64,000 nucleotides of DNA from Gilliamella sp. wkB308 (GCF_001690185.1 NZ_LZGN01000007.1:62001-126000), one strand, 5' to 3'. Positions 12,011 to 19,676 are shown, counted from the first letter of the stretch. Program-made: numbers and translations. The notes: generated from the letters alone by a model not told the origin.

Positions 12011-13508
12011 GTGTTCCCTGTATACACAGGGATAAACCGCTATTTAATGGATTTAAACACCGCATCGCACAGTGTTCCCTGTATACACAGGGATAAACCG
12101 CTCAATTCGATATACTCAATAACTGATTGTTCGTGTTCCCTGTATACACAGGGATAAACCGCTAATAATACATATTTCATTTTGTTTCTCCGTGTGTTCC
12201 CTGTATACACAGGGATAAACCGTGATGAGTTTCATGCTAAAAAATTTGTTTACAGTGTTCCCTGTATACACAGGGATAAACCGGGGTTTATTATTAGGTA
12301 GATTGACCTTGCCTTTGTGTTCCCTGTATACACAGGGATAAACCGCGTGTCCGAAAGCTCTTTGTTTTCAAGTTTCTGTGTTCCCTGTATACACAGGGAT
12401 AAACCGAATGCTCAGAATACGATAGTTATTCGTATGGGGTGTTCCCTGTATACACAGGGATAAACCGTGTTGCGGTTTTGTCTGCATAAATACGACTGGG
12501 TGTTCCCTGTATACACAGGGATAAACCGCGGGAATTGCCAACGCTGGTAGATGACGACGGGTGTTCCCTGTATACACAGGGATAAACCGCCTATTGTTTC
12601 GGTTGTATTCTGAAATATAGGGTGTTCCCTGTATACACAGGGATAAACCGGGTGTTCGTGCAACCGGCTATATTATAACGTTGTGTTCCCTGTATACACA
12701 GGGATAAACCGAATTGGCGAAAAAATTAAAACAGATTGAGCCGGTGTTCCCTGTATACACAGGGATAAACCGATTTTGTCGACGCAATGATTAGTGTGCG
12801 TGATGTGTTCCCTGTATACACAGGGATAAACCGAAGAAATAAAAGAGAAAATTGCAAAAAGTAAAGTGTTCCCTGTATACACAGGGATAAACCGACCCTA
12901 AAAACTGCTTTGAAATAGCCACTGATGTGTTCCCTGTATACACAGGGATAAACTGGACAATCTGGAAATCGATCGGGTATTTAAATTGTGTTCCCTGTAT
13001 ACACAGGGATAAACCGTTGGTACTCTATAACTAGCATCTGACGCATAAGTGTTCCCTGTATACACAGGGATAAACCGAAAATAGTAATTTGCATAGGCGT
13101 GGGAATGGAGTGTTCCCTGTATACACAGGGATAAACCGTTTGGATTGGGTCCGAATGTTTCTATAGCAGAGTGTTCCCTGTATACACAGGGATAAACCGG
13201 AAACTCCTATCGCGTGATAACACTAGATGAAGTGTTCCCTGTATACACAGGGATAAACCGCGTTACAAGAAGCACTTAATAAAACGGCTGATGTGTTCCC
13301 TGTATACACAGGGATAAACCTTGGCTAAAAGAAAATCTAAGCGAGGCTCAGGCGATGTTCCCTATATACACGTAAGGATAAACCGAATAGAATTAAACGC
13401 CGAAATTCTTAGATGTGCGTGTTCCCTATGCACATAGGGATAAACCGAAATACCAACTAAATATGCAGCTGAATACCCTGTGTTCCCTATACACATAGGG
13501 ATAAACCA
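12011..13508 (+). CRISPR. Type I-E CRISPR array 1: 25 repeats, 24 spacers
   Basis: 29-bp repeats starting GTGTTCCCTGT and ending GGGATAAACCG recur every 61-62 bp, with 32- or 33-nt spacers. The ends match the type I-E repeat of E. coli (GTTCCC...GGGATAAACCG). Repeat 16 (12927) has AAACTG and repeat 22 (13293) ends AAACCT. The last three (13355, 13419, 13480) are degenerate, with repeat 23 also carrying an insertion, which marks the right side as the old, leader-distal end. Transcription is therefore plus-strand. No cas gene is present in the window, so interference must rely on genes elsewhere, if any. Confidence 0.98.
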
Positions 13509-13618
13509 GTAGCAATCCTCTTTCAAATTCAATATGAGCAGTGACCGGAAGGGTTACTAAATAAACGTTGATTTAATAGCATGAATTTCATACCATTATC
13601 AAAAATCAAGGAGATAGT

Positions 13619-14035
13619 ATGAAAAAAATTGTATTGTTTGGGATAATTGGTTTTATGTTGGTAGGGTGTTCATCGTCACCGGTATCTAATGATGAAGCGG
13701 TAAACGTTCCTCAAAAGCGAATATACAACCAAAACATTTTTGAAAAAAAAGAAGATTCAGGAACAGTTATTATAAAAAGAGATAAAGGCTTTGTAAGTAG
13801 CGCATGTTCCGATTCTCTTTATGTTGATGGTGTTAAAATTGCTGATTTAAACCCATCTGAAAAAATCACAATTTATCCTCGGATTGGGAAGAGAGTTTTT
13901 AGCATGATAGCTAATAACATTTGTGGTGGTGGTCTGGTTGAGGTTGAAGGGGATGTTGAGAAAAACCAAGTTTTAACATATAGGATTGCTCATTCTTTAA
14001 ATGGTGGATATGGTATTTATAGAACAGCGTTTTAA
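13619..14035 (+). CDS. Putative lipoprotein, function unknown
   Basis: 138 residues with a clear lipoprotein signal: KK, hydrophobic core FGIIGFMLVG, then Cys (lipobox LVGC at about residue 17) and SSS. Ser at +2 predicts outer-membrane sorting. The rest is a small beta-rich domain with DSLYVDGVKIADLNPSEK and an expected Cys pair (SSACSD and NNICGGG). The YVDG/ADL pattern recalls DUF2846- or PEGA-like domains, which is only a resemblance. A strong AAGGAG precedes the ATG. It lies 110 bp after array 1 and has its own terminator at 14092-14118. Confidence 0.8.
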   Translation: MKKIVLFGIIGFMLVGCSSSPVSNDEAVNVPQKRIYNQNIFEKKEDSGTVIIKRDKGFVSSACSDSLYVDGVKIADLNPSEKITIYPRIGKRVFSMIANNICGGGLVEVEGDVEKNQVLTYRIAHSLNGGYGIYRTAF

Positions 14036-14091
14036 ATGGACTAATCAACCATAGGAAAATGGTATAAAAAGTTATTCAAAAGGAGAAAGTA

Positions 14092-14118
14092 AATAAAACC
14101 CTTTAAGAGGGTTTTATT
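14092..14118. terminator. Bidirectional terminator
   Basis: AATAAAACCCT pairs perfectly with AGGGTTTTATT (11 bp) around a 5-nt loop. It lies between the plus-strand lipoprotein gene and the minus-strand antitoxin remnant and can serve both. Confidence 0.8.
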
Positions 14119-14459
14119 TAAAAATCTAGTAGCTCAGGCTTAATTTGTAGCGCCTCATCAATTTTAATTCGCGTTGATTTCCTTAACTTTTGGATTTTTT
14201 AATATTGAGAATACGCCGATTGGCTGATGCCAATCCTATTCGCAACATCAACTTGGGATAAATTCAAATACTTACGCCATGCTTGAGCTGGTGAATAGTT
14301 ATTATCAAAAACCATGTTTACCACCTCACTTGGTACGCCTGCTTCAGTGTCAATCTGCTTGGATTTTGATAACTCTAAATATTGAGTATACGGCATAACC
14401 ACAAATTGAGGTTGCCCGTGTTCATTATTAATAAATTGTATATTAGTACGTGCGTTCAT
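14118..14459 (-). pseudogene. HTH (XRE-type) antitoxin with an in-frame stop
   Basis: Reads from ATG (14459) as MNARTNIQFINNEHGQ, then PQFVVMPYTQYLEL, and a helix-turn-helix LSQVDVANRIGISQSAYSQY. That pattern is common in antitoxins paired with RelE/ParE toxins. A TAA at 14199-14201 replaces what is usually a Glu codon after SQY; reading through it, the same frame continues KIQKLRKSTRIKIDEA and ELLDF to TAA at 14118. So a single nonsense change truncates about 27 residues from a roughly 113-residue protein, shortly after the HTH. Its start overlaps the end of the toxin frame by 17 bases, the usual toxin-antitoxin order. Confidence 0.75.
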
Positions 14460-15181
14460 CGAGCTTTTTCTCCTCTTCAACAGAAACAATAAGGATAACA
14501 CCATCAAAATTAAAACAACTCGATAATTTCCTACTCGCAATCTGTATTGATATTTATGATTAGTCAGCGCCTTTACATTAGCACAATTAGGCATATCAGC
14601 TAATGCTTCAGCTCTTGTCCCTGTAAAAAGAGAGTTACCTGTTGCTTTAGGGATACTTAGTCTATCTAACAAATGTCTATCAGAAATTTCAAGATGTTCA
14701 TATCCATTAATAATCTGATTATTTCCAGTATTATTTAAATCTAATTTTTTTAATTCAACCTCTACCGCTTCAATTTTATAATGTACCTTGGTTCTGACTT
14801 CAGTGCCGGTTATTTTGATGCGGGCGTATTTTAATAAGCGTAGTGAACGGGTTAAAGGTTCGGCTAAGCCGCCTACTAACAATCCTTCTAAACTGTTTTT
14901 TAATCGTCCTTCTGCAAAACTATCGTCTGGTTTGGCTTGTAAATATTCGGTTATTGGGTTAGCCAGTTCGGGAAATTCTTGTACTAAGTTTGACAGGCGT
15001 TCTTCATGAGGACTAAATACCGTAAAATCTGTGACACTGCCTGCTATCATCCCTCTTGCCCTCGAGCCAATTTTTTTGCAAAGGTCGGATAAACTTGCTG
15101 GTTTTAAACATAGGAATAAATCCGACAAGAAATTGACTCACGGCATGAGTTAAAGCCTGTAAGGTGGTCTCTGATAGTAAA
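14443..15181 (-). pseudogene. Displaced toxin cassette: pre-toxin segment joined to a RelE-like toxin, frameshifted
   Basis: On the minus strand, a diverged pre-toxin piece (SETTLQALTHAVSQFLVGF, about 15178-15065) shifts frame into a segment almost identical to the main toxin (RGMIAGSVTDF through KIEAVEVEL), followed by a RelE/ParE-type toxin (ISDRHLLDRLSIPKATG, LTNHKYQYRLRVGNYRV). The toxin tail FDGVILIVSVEEEKKLDERTY, ending at 14443, is in another frame: one base seems lost in a T run just after NYRVV near 14510. Read straight through, the frame instead runs into the antitoxin frame, giving an artificial 309-codon ORF. Two frameshifts argue that the cassette is dead, although frame restoration by recombination is possible. 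Confidence 0.75.
14751..15054 (-). repeat. Pre-toxin repeat, copy C
   Basis: 304 bp that by eye differ from 18417-18720 in the main toxin gene at five positions. Beyond the 15054 end the two sequences are still homologous but clearly diverged, so the identity ends sharply. This looks like a recent gene-conversion tract or recombination handle. Confidence 0.9.
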
Positions 15182-15253
15182 ACGTTTTAATAAATTTATT
15201 TTATAAATGCGATTATGATTTCATTCTTGTTTTATTTATCAATAATATAATTA

Positions 15254-15715
15254 TTAATCTTCGGCAAAATAAATATCAAAAGAACATTCTAAATCTAAAT
15301 CTGATAGTGCTTTCATTTGTTCTGGCCATAATACTGGACCACTATGTCCAAATTTAGAAAACCAAACACATTTTAGAGTTAATTTAATATCTTTAATTTC
15401 TTGTATTTTTTTCAAATTGGTAGCAAAAGGAGAGATTTTACTTACAATCCAATCAATATGTTCTCTAAGATCTTTTGAATTTACAATTCCTTCCGAAGAT
15501 AAAAACCAACCTGAATTTTTAACTTCTCTAGTCCGTCCCAAACTATTGGTAATTTTATCTCCAGCTAATGTTATATAAGTCGGTTCAACTTCTAATAATT
15601 TAGTAATTTCATTAGGATTTATTGCACCAGTGTATATCATTAATCTAACAAAACATTCACTACATGTTTCATAGTCTGAACATATAGGTGTAATTCTATT
15701 CTTTATAAAATTCAT
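15254..15715 (-). CDS. DUF4279-type immunity protein
   Basis: 153 residues. CFVRLMIYTGAINPNEITKLLEVEPT at the N-terminus, GWFLSS in the middle, DLREHIDWIVSKISP and the C-terminal DLECSFDIYF follow the DUF4279 pattern, a family often found behind polymorphic toxins. I infer that it binds and neutralises the tip encoded just upstream. Its ATG overlaps the stop of that tip by four bases (ATGA), the usual tight toxin-immunity coupling. No signal peptide, so cytosolic. Confidence 0.75.
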   Translation of the reverse strand: MNFIKNRITPICSDYETCSECFVRLMIYTGAINPNEITKLLEVEPTYITLAGDKITNSLGRTREVKNSGWFLSSEGIVNSKDLREHIDWIVSKISPFATNLKKIQEIKDIKLTLKCVWFSKFGHSGPVLWPEQMKALSDLDLECSFDIYFAED

Positions 15716-16002
15716 GGTAAATAATCTCCAATATTGCCTATAATCTCACCATTCTTCCCAACATAATCACCATTATCTAAAATTCTGCCATGAAAATTAT
15801 TAGGTAATTTTCCTGCATCAGCCTTCAGTGCTTCAAGAGCTCGCCCCCATTCTCGAGAAGTTAAATTTGTTACGAAATATTCATTTAATTTATTAGCAGT
15901 GTTTTTCTCTAACTTATTTCCTCCAGTTTGCAATCCCTTAGGAACTCTACCTGAAGCACCAACACTAGGCGGAACTGGTAGTGGTAATCCTTCTGCATCA
16001 AT
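15712..16002 (-). pseudogene. Displaced toxin C-terminal fragment (partner of DUF4279 gene)
   Basis: An open frame of about 97 codons with no proper start: linker LPLPVPPSVGASGRVPKG, then NKLEKNTANKLNEYFVTN and a tip with ALKADAGKLPNNFHGRILD, NGDYVGKNGEIIGNIGDYLP. Endings of this kind occur in CdiA-like and other polymorphic toxins, but I cannot name the activity. The upstream stop at 16003-16005 separates it from any secretion domain. It is a silent toxin tip, expressed only if moved onto a full-length gene; an internal ATG at 15933 gives 73 residues. Confidence 0.7.
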
Positions 16003-16034
16003 TCAATTTCCATTTAACAATTGGTATAGAACAA

Positions 16035-16316
16035 TTAAAAATTCCCATTTATCTTCTTATTTTCATATTGTTGGATATATACATCTATAGGGTATGTTGT
16101 TCCCAACTCATATATTTTTCCACTATCTTTATCTATTATAAATGGACAATTACCGATTAATTGTGTTGAAAAATCACCAGTTTCTAAAAACTCTCTGGAT
16201 TGGAAACAAAAAAGCCATCCTTCAGAAAATCTGTCAATTACAGTGATTTCTACAGGAATATCGTATTCAGCTAAATAATTTTTAGCTTTATTTAACGCTT
16301 CAATAAAAGTAATCAT
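16035..16316 (-). CDS. Imm35/YrhB-like immunity protein
   Basis: 93 residues from the ATG at 16314-16316; the toxin stop TGA shares its A with this start (TGATG), so a one-codon-longer TTG start is less likely. TFIEALNKAKNYLAEYD at the start, GWLFCFQSREFLETGD in the middle and LIGNCPFIIDKDSGKIYELG, then PIDVYIQQYE are the YrhB-type immunity signature. By position it should protect against the papain-fold toxin immediately upstream. Cytosolic, no signal peptide. Confidence 0.82.
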   Translation of the reverse strand: MITFIEALNKAKNYLAEYDIPVEITVIDRFSEGWLFCFQSREFLETGDFSTQLIGNCPFIIDKDSGKIYELGTTYPIDVYIQQYENKKINGNF

Positions 16317-16741
16317 CAATTAGTCCTTAAAAATTTGAAAGATTTGAATTTGCTCATATCCGCAGCTTTACCTGTTTGACCATCTAAGAAACGTATTTTC
16401 CCATTTTGATTTACAACATTAAAAACATGCCCTGGTTGCCCTGGTCCATAGGAACCGAATACAATACCCCTTGCACCAGTTCCAGCATTTGACATTTGCT
16501 CAATAATATTATTAGGACCACTGACATTTTGAAATTTTGTCCCATATTGTTTTTCTAATACGGATATTGAGACTCCATTTTTTGAATTAATTGGTAAAGC
16601 GGATGCGGGATTAACACCCAATGTTGCATCAGTTGCTATAGCACAATTAACACAATTATGAGTTCTACCTTCAGTAGGGTAACCAGGATTTACATCACGT
16701 ATAGAACCTGCCGTATCATTAAGAATAGAACTCGTCTCCAC
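16316..16741 (-). CDS. Displaced papain-fold toxin tip (Tox-PL type)
   Basis: 141 residues from a GTG. NCVNCAIATD supplies the candidate catalytic Cys and GHVFNVVNQNGKIRFLDGQ the His and downstream Asp, as in papain-fold 'toxin 1' domains of polymorphic toxins (peptidase or deamidase activity). The same frame continues upstream, without a stop, through 16751-16880, a copy of the main toxin's pre-toxin segment, and then becomes unrelated. So this is a tip plus a recombination handle, lacking its own secretion domain. No good ribosome-binding site is seen before the GTG, so it may be silent as it stands. Confidence 0.78.
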   Translation of the reverse strand: METSSILNDTAGSIRDVNPGYPTEGRTHNCVNCAIATDATLGVNPASALPINSKNGVSISVLEKQYGTKFQNVSGPNNIIEQMSNAGTGARGIVFGSYGPGQPGHVFNVVNQNGKIRFLDGQTGKAADMSKFKSFKFLRTN

Positions 16742-16750
16742 CTTTTCAGC

Positions 16751-16880
16751 AACATTATTCCAATTAACCTCATCTAATTCAACCTCTACCGCTTCAATTT
16801 TATGATGTACTTTCGCTCTGACTTCAGTGCCAGTTATTTTGATGCGGGCGTATTTTAATAAGCGTAGTGAACGGGTTAAG
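16751..16880 (-). repeat. Pre-toxin repeat, copy B
   Basis: 130 bp matching 18393-18522 of the main toxin gene, with few mismatches, and in the same reading frame relative to the tip that follows. It encodes LTRSLRLLKYARIKITG and the VELDEVNWNNV junction. Homology stops abruptly at 16880/16881. Confidence 0.88.
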
Positions 16881-17018
16881 TATCCGGATAAAAAAACGAC
16901 TAACTTTTATTTAATTTAAATTAAGTTGGAATGAGATATTTATTTAATCCTCTAATATTTATGCAAAGCCGAAATTACTGATTATTAAGGTTGGAAAGCT
17001 GTACTAGAATGTTTTAAA

Positions 17019-17047
17019 AAAACTTCTCACAGTATCCGAGAAGTTTT
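17019..17047 (-). terminator. Terminator of the toxin/immunity transcript
   Basis: AAAACTTCTC pairs with GAGAAGTTTT (10 bp) around a 9-nt loop; on the minus strand it is followed by a T run. It lies just after the DUF596 gene and would end the transcript that begins at the full-length toxin, leaving the three cassettes to its left outside that unit. Confidence 0.8.
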
Positions 17048-17053
17048 ATAAAT

Positions 17054-17416
17054 TTACGTCCAGATCTCTTGACCTTCTGGTGTAATCCAAACAATACCAC
17101 AGTCCAATTTCACATAGAACCACATACCAATATCATCTAGATCATCGTCTTCATCATCTGAGGGGTAAGGCGGCCAAATATCTTTAATCGACTGGATTTG
17201 TTCTTCACTGCTACAAGTCAGAAAAACACCATGACTAGCTAATCTGATGTACCCATCATTCATTAATTTATTTAATATTTTAAAAAAGATATTCTTTCTG
17301 ATTTCATAAGGTTCACCCATATCATTCATGTAATTTGCTATATGTTGCCACATTGTGCCCATTGAATAACCAAAAGAACTTTCTAATATTGAATGATAAA
17401 TTTTTTCAAAATTCAT
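17054..17416 (-). CDS. DUF596-type immunity protein
   Basis: 120 residues, acidic. FGYSMGTMWQHIANYMND, KNIFFKILNKLMNDGYIRLA, SSEEQIQSIKDIWPPYP, an acidic DEDDDLDD stretch and the closing MWFYVKLD, then GIVWITPEGQEIWT are typical of DUF596 proteins, found as immunity genes next to contact-dependent or Maf-type toxins. Its ATG overlaps the stop of the upstream tip fragment (ATGA). It likely still protects the cell from siblings carrying the matching tip. Confidence 0.8.
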   Translation of the reverse strand: MNFEKIYHSILESSFGYSMGTMWQHIANYMNDMGEPYEIRKNIFFKILNKLMNDGYIRLASHGVFLTCSSEEQIQSIKDIWPPYPSDDEDDDLDDIGMWFYVKLDCGIVWITPEGQEIWT

Positions 17417-17580
17417 TGGAATTTCATCTCCACACGATTTCCTTTGTTAATATTTGGATTTTTGATATCTATAGTCCACTTAGCATTAGTTTGCTCCACT
17501 GAATCAGAGAAATTTCTTAATGTTATATTGCTACCAGCATTGGGACCTTCAGTAACCTGTGGAGTTAGAAAATAATATCT
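17413..17580 (-). pseudogene. Truncated toxin C-terminal fragment (partner of DUF596 gene)
   Basis: Between the Imm7-like and DUF596 genes a 55-codon open frame ends in TGA at 17413-17415, overlapping the DUF596 start. It reads RYYFLTPQVTEGPNAG, then SVEQTNAKWTIDIKNPN and ends KGNRVEMKFQ. It is preceded directly by a stop codon and has no start. The position and coupled stop mark it as the last part of a toxin tip whose upstream portion has been deleted. Activity cannot be assigned. Confidence 0.65.
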
Positions 17581-17602
17581 TCACAATTTGATTAATTTAA
17601 CC

Positions 17603-18001
17603 TTAATCATCTTCTATTTTAGGAATACATGGAGACAAAAACTGATCGTTTTCTTTTTTTATTTTCCCTCTAGCTAAGACATATACTTCAAATTCATTAA
17701 ATTTATCCGAAGATTCATCGTTTTTAACATACAATAAACCATATGAGCCTTGAGAAATTTTTGCTACATATTGATATAACTCAAAAATTTCTGCTACATC
17801 CTGAGAATAATGATTAGTATTCCCACTAAACAAAAGCTGACAACAACCATTAACTTTATGAATTTTAATAAATCCTGTACTATTTTCAAATTCATGTTCT
17901 GATATGAATAAAGTAAGTTTATTTAGAATTGAATTCATCTCATTTTCATTGTTTTCGTATGTAGAATTTCTTAATGATATCCACCCATAATATTCGATCA
18001 T
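17603..18001 (-). CDS. Imm7-like immunity protein for the full-length toxin
   Basis: 132 residues starting MIEYYGWISLRNSTYENNE, with SYGLLYVKNDE and the EFEVYVLARGKI strand near the C-terminus, the pattern of the Imm7 family. It starts 16 bp after the stop of the full-length toxin on the same strand, the canonical immunity position. It should bind the nuclease-like tip in the cytosol and prevent self or sibling killing. No signal peptide. Family assignment is from recalled pattern. Confidence 0.75.
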   Translation of the reverse strand: MIEYYGWISLRNSTYENNENEMNSILNKLTLFISEHEFENSTGFIKIHKVNGCCQLLFSGNTNHYSQDVAEIFELYQYVAKISQGSYGLLYVKNDESSDKFNEFEVYVLARGKIKKENDQFLSPCIPKIEDD

Positions 18002-18017
18002 TTTATTACCTTATTTT

Positions 18018-19676
18018 TTAGTTAAGAGGTTTAGTATCTATAATGACTTTTACATCATAACGATTACTATATTCATATAATTTATTTATTACTGATTTTG
18101 CTGGTTCACCCTCAAAATGATAGTATACAGAACGGTTAGTTTCTTTAGCTGCTTCAAATGTTGCTTTCATTTGAGATCTTACACTTTGATTTAATTGCTT
18201 TAGGGGTGGTTTTGTTTGAGCTATATATAAATCACTAATCACATCAAACTCTCTTGTATCATTAGCAAATCTTACCCTTGACACTCCATTTAATCTTATC
18301 GCTAAAGCATCAGCTGCTGCATCTGGCTTGTTTACTTTTATCAAGTCACCAGAGTATCGGCTCAATTCTTTTAGATCTTTTATTTCATTTAAAACATTAT
18401 TCCAATTAACCTCATCTAATTCAACCTCTACCGCTTCAATTTTATGGTGTACCTTCGTTCTGACTTCAGTGCCAGTTATTTTGATGCGGGCGTATTTTAA
18501 TAAGCGTAGTGAACGGGTTAAGGGTTCGGCTAAGCCGCCTACTAACAATCCTTCTAAACTGTTTTTTAATCGTCCTTCTGCAAAACTATCGTCTGGTTTG
18601 GCTTGTAAATATTCGGTTATTGGGTTAGCCAGTTCGGGAAATTCTTGTACTAAGTTTGACAGGCGTTCTTCATGAGGACTAAATACCGTAAAATCTGTGA
18701 CACTGCCTGCTATCATCCCTTTTAGCCACGAGCCTACATTTTTCAAGGGCTTTATAAATTTGGTTGCCCTTACCGCCGGTATAAACCCGACAATAAATTG
18801 ACTGACACCATGTGTTATCCCGCCTGAGATAGTCTGTGGTGGTGATACTTCAGGCATTTGTATAGGATTGGGTGCCTGACCAATCGGTTTATCACTGATA
18901 ATTTCTGCATGCACTCGAGCAAAAAATAGCGGAGATACCGGATTAATTAAGGTGCTATCCCATAATAAATCGAGTGTACTTTGCCCTGCATCTCGTAAAC
19001 CACCCAATATCTGTAAGGGGACATCTTGATACCAGGCTCGGTGCTGTGTTTGGCGGTCAAAGATGACATCCACTAATTTTATATCCGGCTCAAGATTGAC
19101 GTAAGCATGTCCACGACTATCAAGTTGTCCCTGATAAATCATTCGTTGATTACTGCTATTAAATAACGTAAAAGATTGATTCGGTAAGTTTTCGACACTG
19201 AATTCTATCCAGTTATCCTCATCAAAGAAAAACAACTCCCGTTCCCGTATTTCTGCGGGGGTTAATTTACGTGGCGCTTTGTTGCTCGGTAGTCTTAAAA
19301 AATTAGTTTGAGGCGGTAATAATCCACAATCAAGTGTGAGCGGTTTTTCAATTAACAACGCCCGACCGGTTGTCAGGGCTTCTGTTAAGGCTTGCGTGAC
19401 TTTGGCATTATCATGACCATAGTGATTATTGCCATAGTATAACCCCAAGTTTTCCAGTGTAGGGTAAAGCTGTTGACATTGTTCAGGATGTTGAACGCAA
19501 TGAGCAATAGCTTCATCTTGTGCTGCGCTGTAATCGTAACGAACGGTGTTATAACCGGATGCTTGTAACTGTGTTTTGGGAAACTCATAAAACCCATACT
19601 GAGCTAACAGACTTTCGGGGGCTTTCTTTTGTAGTGCCAGCCACTCTTTTTGAGTAATCAATTTATAACATTTCAT
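18018..19676 (-). CDS. Full-length polymorphic toxin with restriction-endonuclease-like C-terminal domain
   Basis: 552 residues. Residues 1-290 are a conserved N-terminal region I do not recognise (WLALQKKAPESLLAQYGFYEF; QSFTLFNSSNQRMIYQG), probably for delivery. Residues about 290-340 carry a small hydrophobic segment (VSQFIVGFIPAV); about 340-440 form the pre-toxin segment (MIAGSVTDFTVFSPHEERL to IEAVEVELDEV) repeated in downstream cassettes. The tip, about 440-552, has VRFANDTREFDVISDLYI-AQTK, where the Asp and QxK resemble a PD-(D/E)xK nuclease site, and ends VINKLYEYSNRYDVKV. No signal peptide and no PAAR, VgrG or Rhs core were seen, so the export route (type VI or other) is open. Confidence 0.75.
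   Translation of the reverse strand: MKCYKLITQKEWLALQKKAPESLLAQYGFYEFPKTQLQASGYNTVRYDYSAAQDEAIAHCVQHPEQCQQLYPTLENLGLYYGNNHYGHDNAKVTQALTEALTTGRALLIEKPLTLDCGLLPPQTNFLRLPSNKAPRKLTPAEIRERELFFFDEDNWIEFSVENLPNQSFTLFNSSNQRMIYQGQLDSRGHAYVNLEPDIKLVDVIFDRQTQHRAWYQDVPLQILGGLRDAGQSTLDLLWDSTLINPVSPLFFARVHAEIISDKPIGQAPNPIQMPEVSPPQTISGGITHGVSQFIVGFIPAVRATKFIKPLKNVGSWLKGMIAGSVTDFTVFSPHEERLSNLVQEFPELANPITEYLQAKPDDSFAEGRLKNSLEGLLVGGLAEPLTRSLRLLKYARIKITGTEVRTKVHHKIEAVEVELDEVNWNNVLNEIKDLKELSRYSGDLIKVNKPDAAADALAIRLNGVSRVRFANDTREFDVISDLYIAQTKPPLKQLNQSVRSQMKATFEAAKETNRSVYYHFEGEPAKSVINKLYEYSNRYDVKVIIDTKPLN
18393..18720 (-). repeat. Pre-toxin repeat, copy A (inside the full-length toxin)
   Basis: Parent or sister of copies B (shares 18393-18522) and C (shares 18417-18720). 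It ends where the tip domain starts, which is where a cassette swap would exchange tip plus immunity gene while keeping the reading frame. Confidence 0.9.

Noticed and set aside
12368-12882. Open frames of 60-85 codons across array 1 reading VYPCVYREHP, SLCIQGT or FIPVYTGNT repeatedly
   Set aside because: They are translations of the CRISPR repeat in its three minus-strand frames; not proteins.
14199-15128. A single 309-residue protein joining pre-toxin, RelE and HTH domains
   Set aside because: It arises only from a frameshift that runs the toxin frame into the antitoxin frame; the true toxin tail and antitoxin start are readable in their own frames, and the end is a premature stop.
18328-18675. 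Plus-strand 115-codon frame (and its copy at 14788-15009) inside the pre-toxin segment
   Set aside because: Antisense shadow of the toxin gene; its repetition only reflects the DNA repeat.
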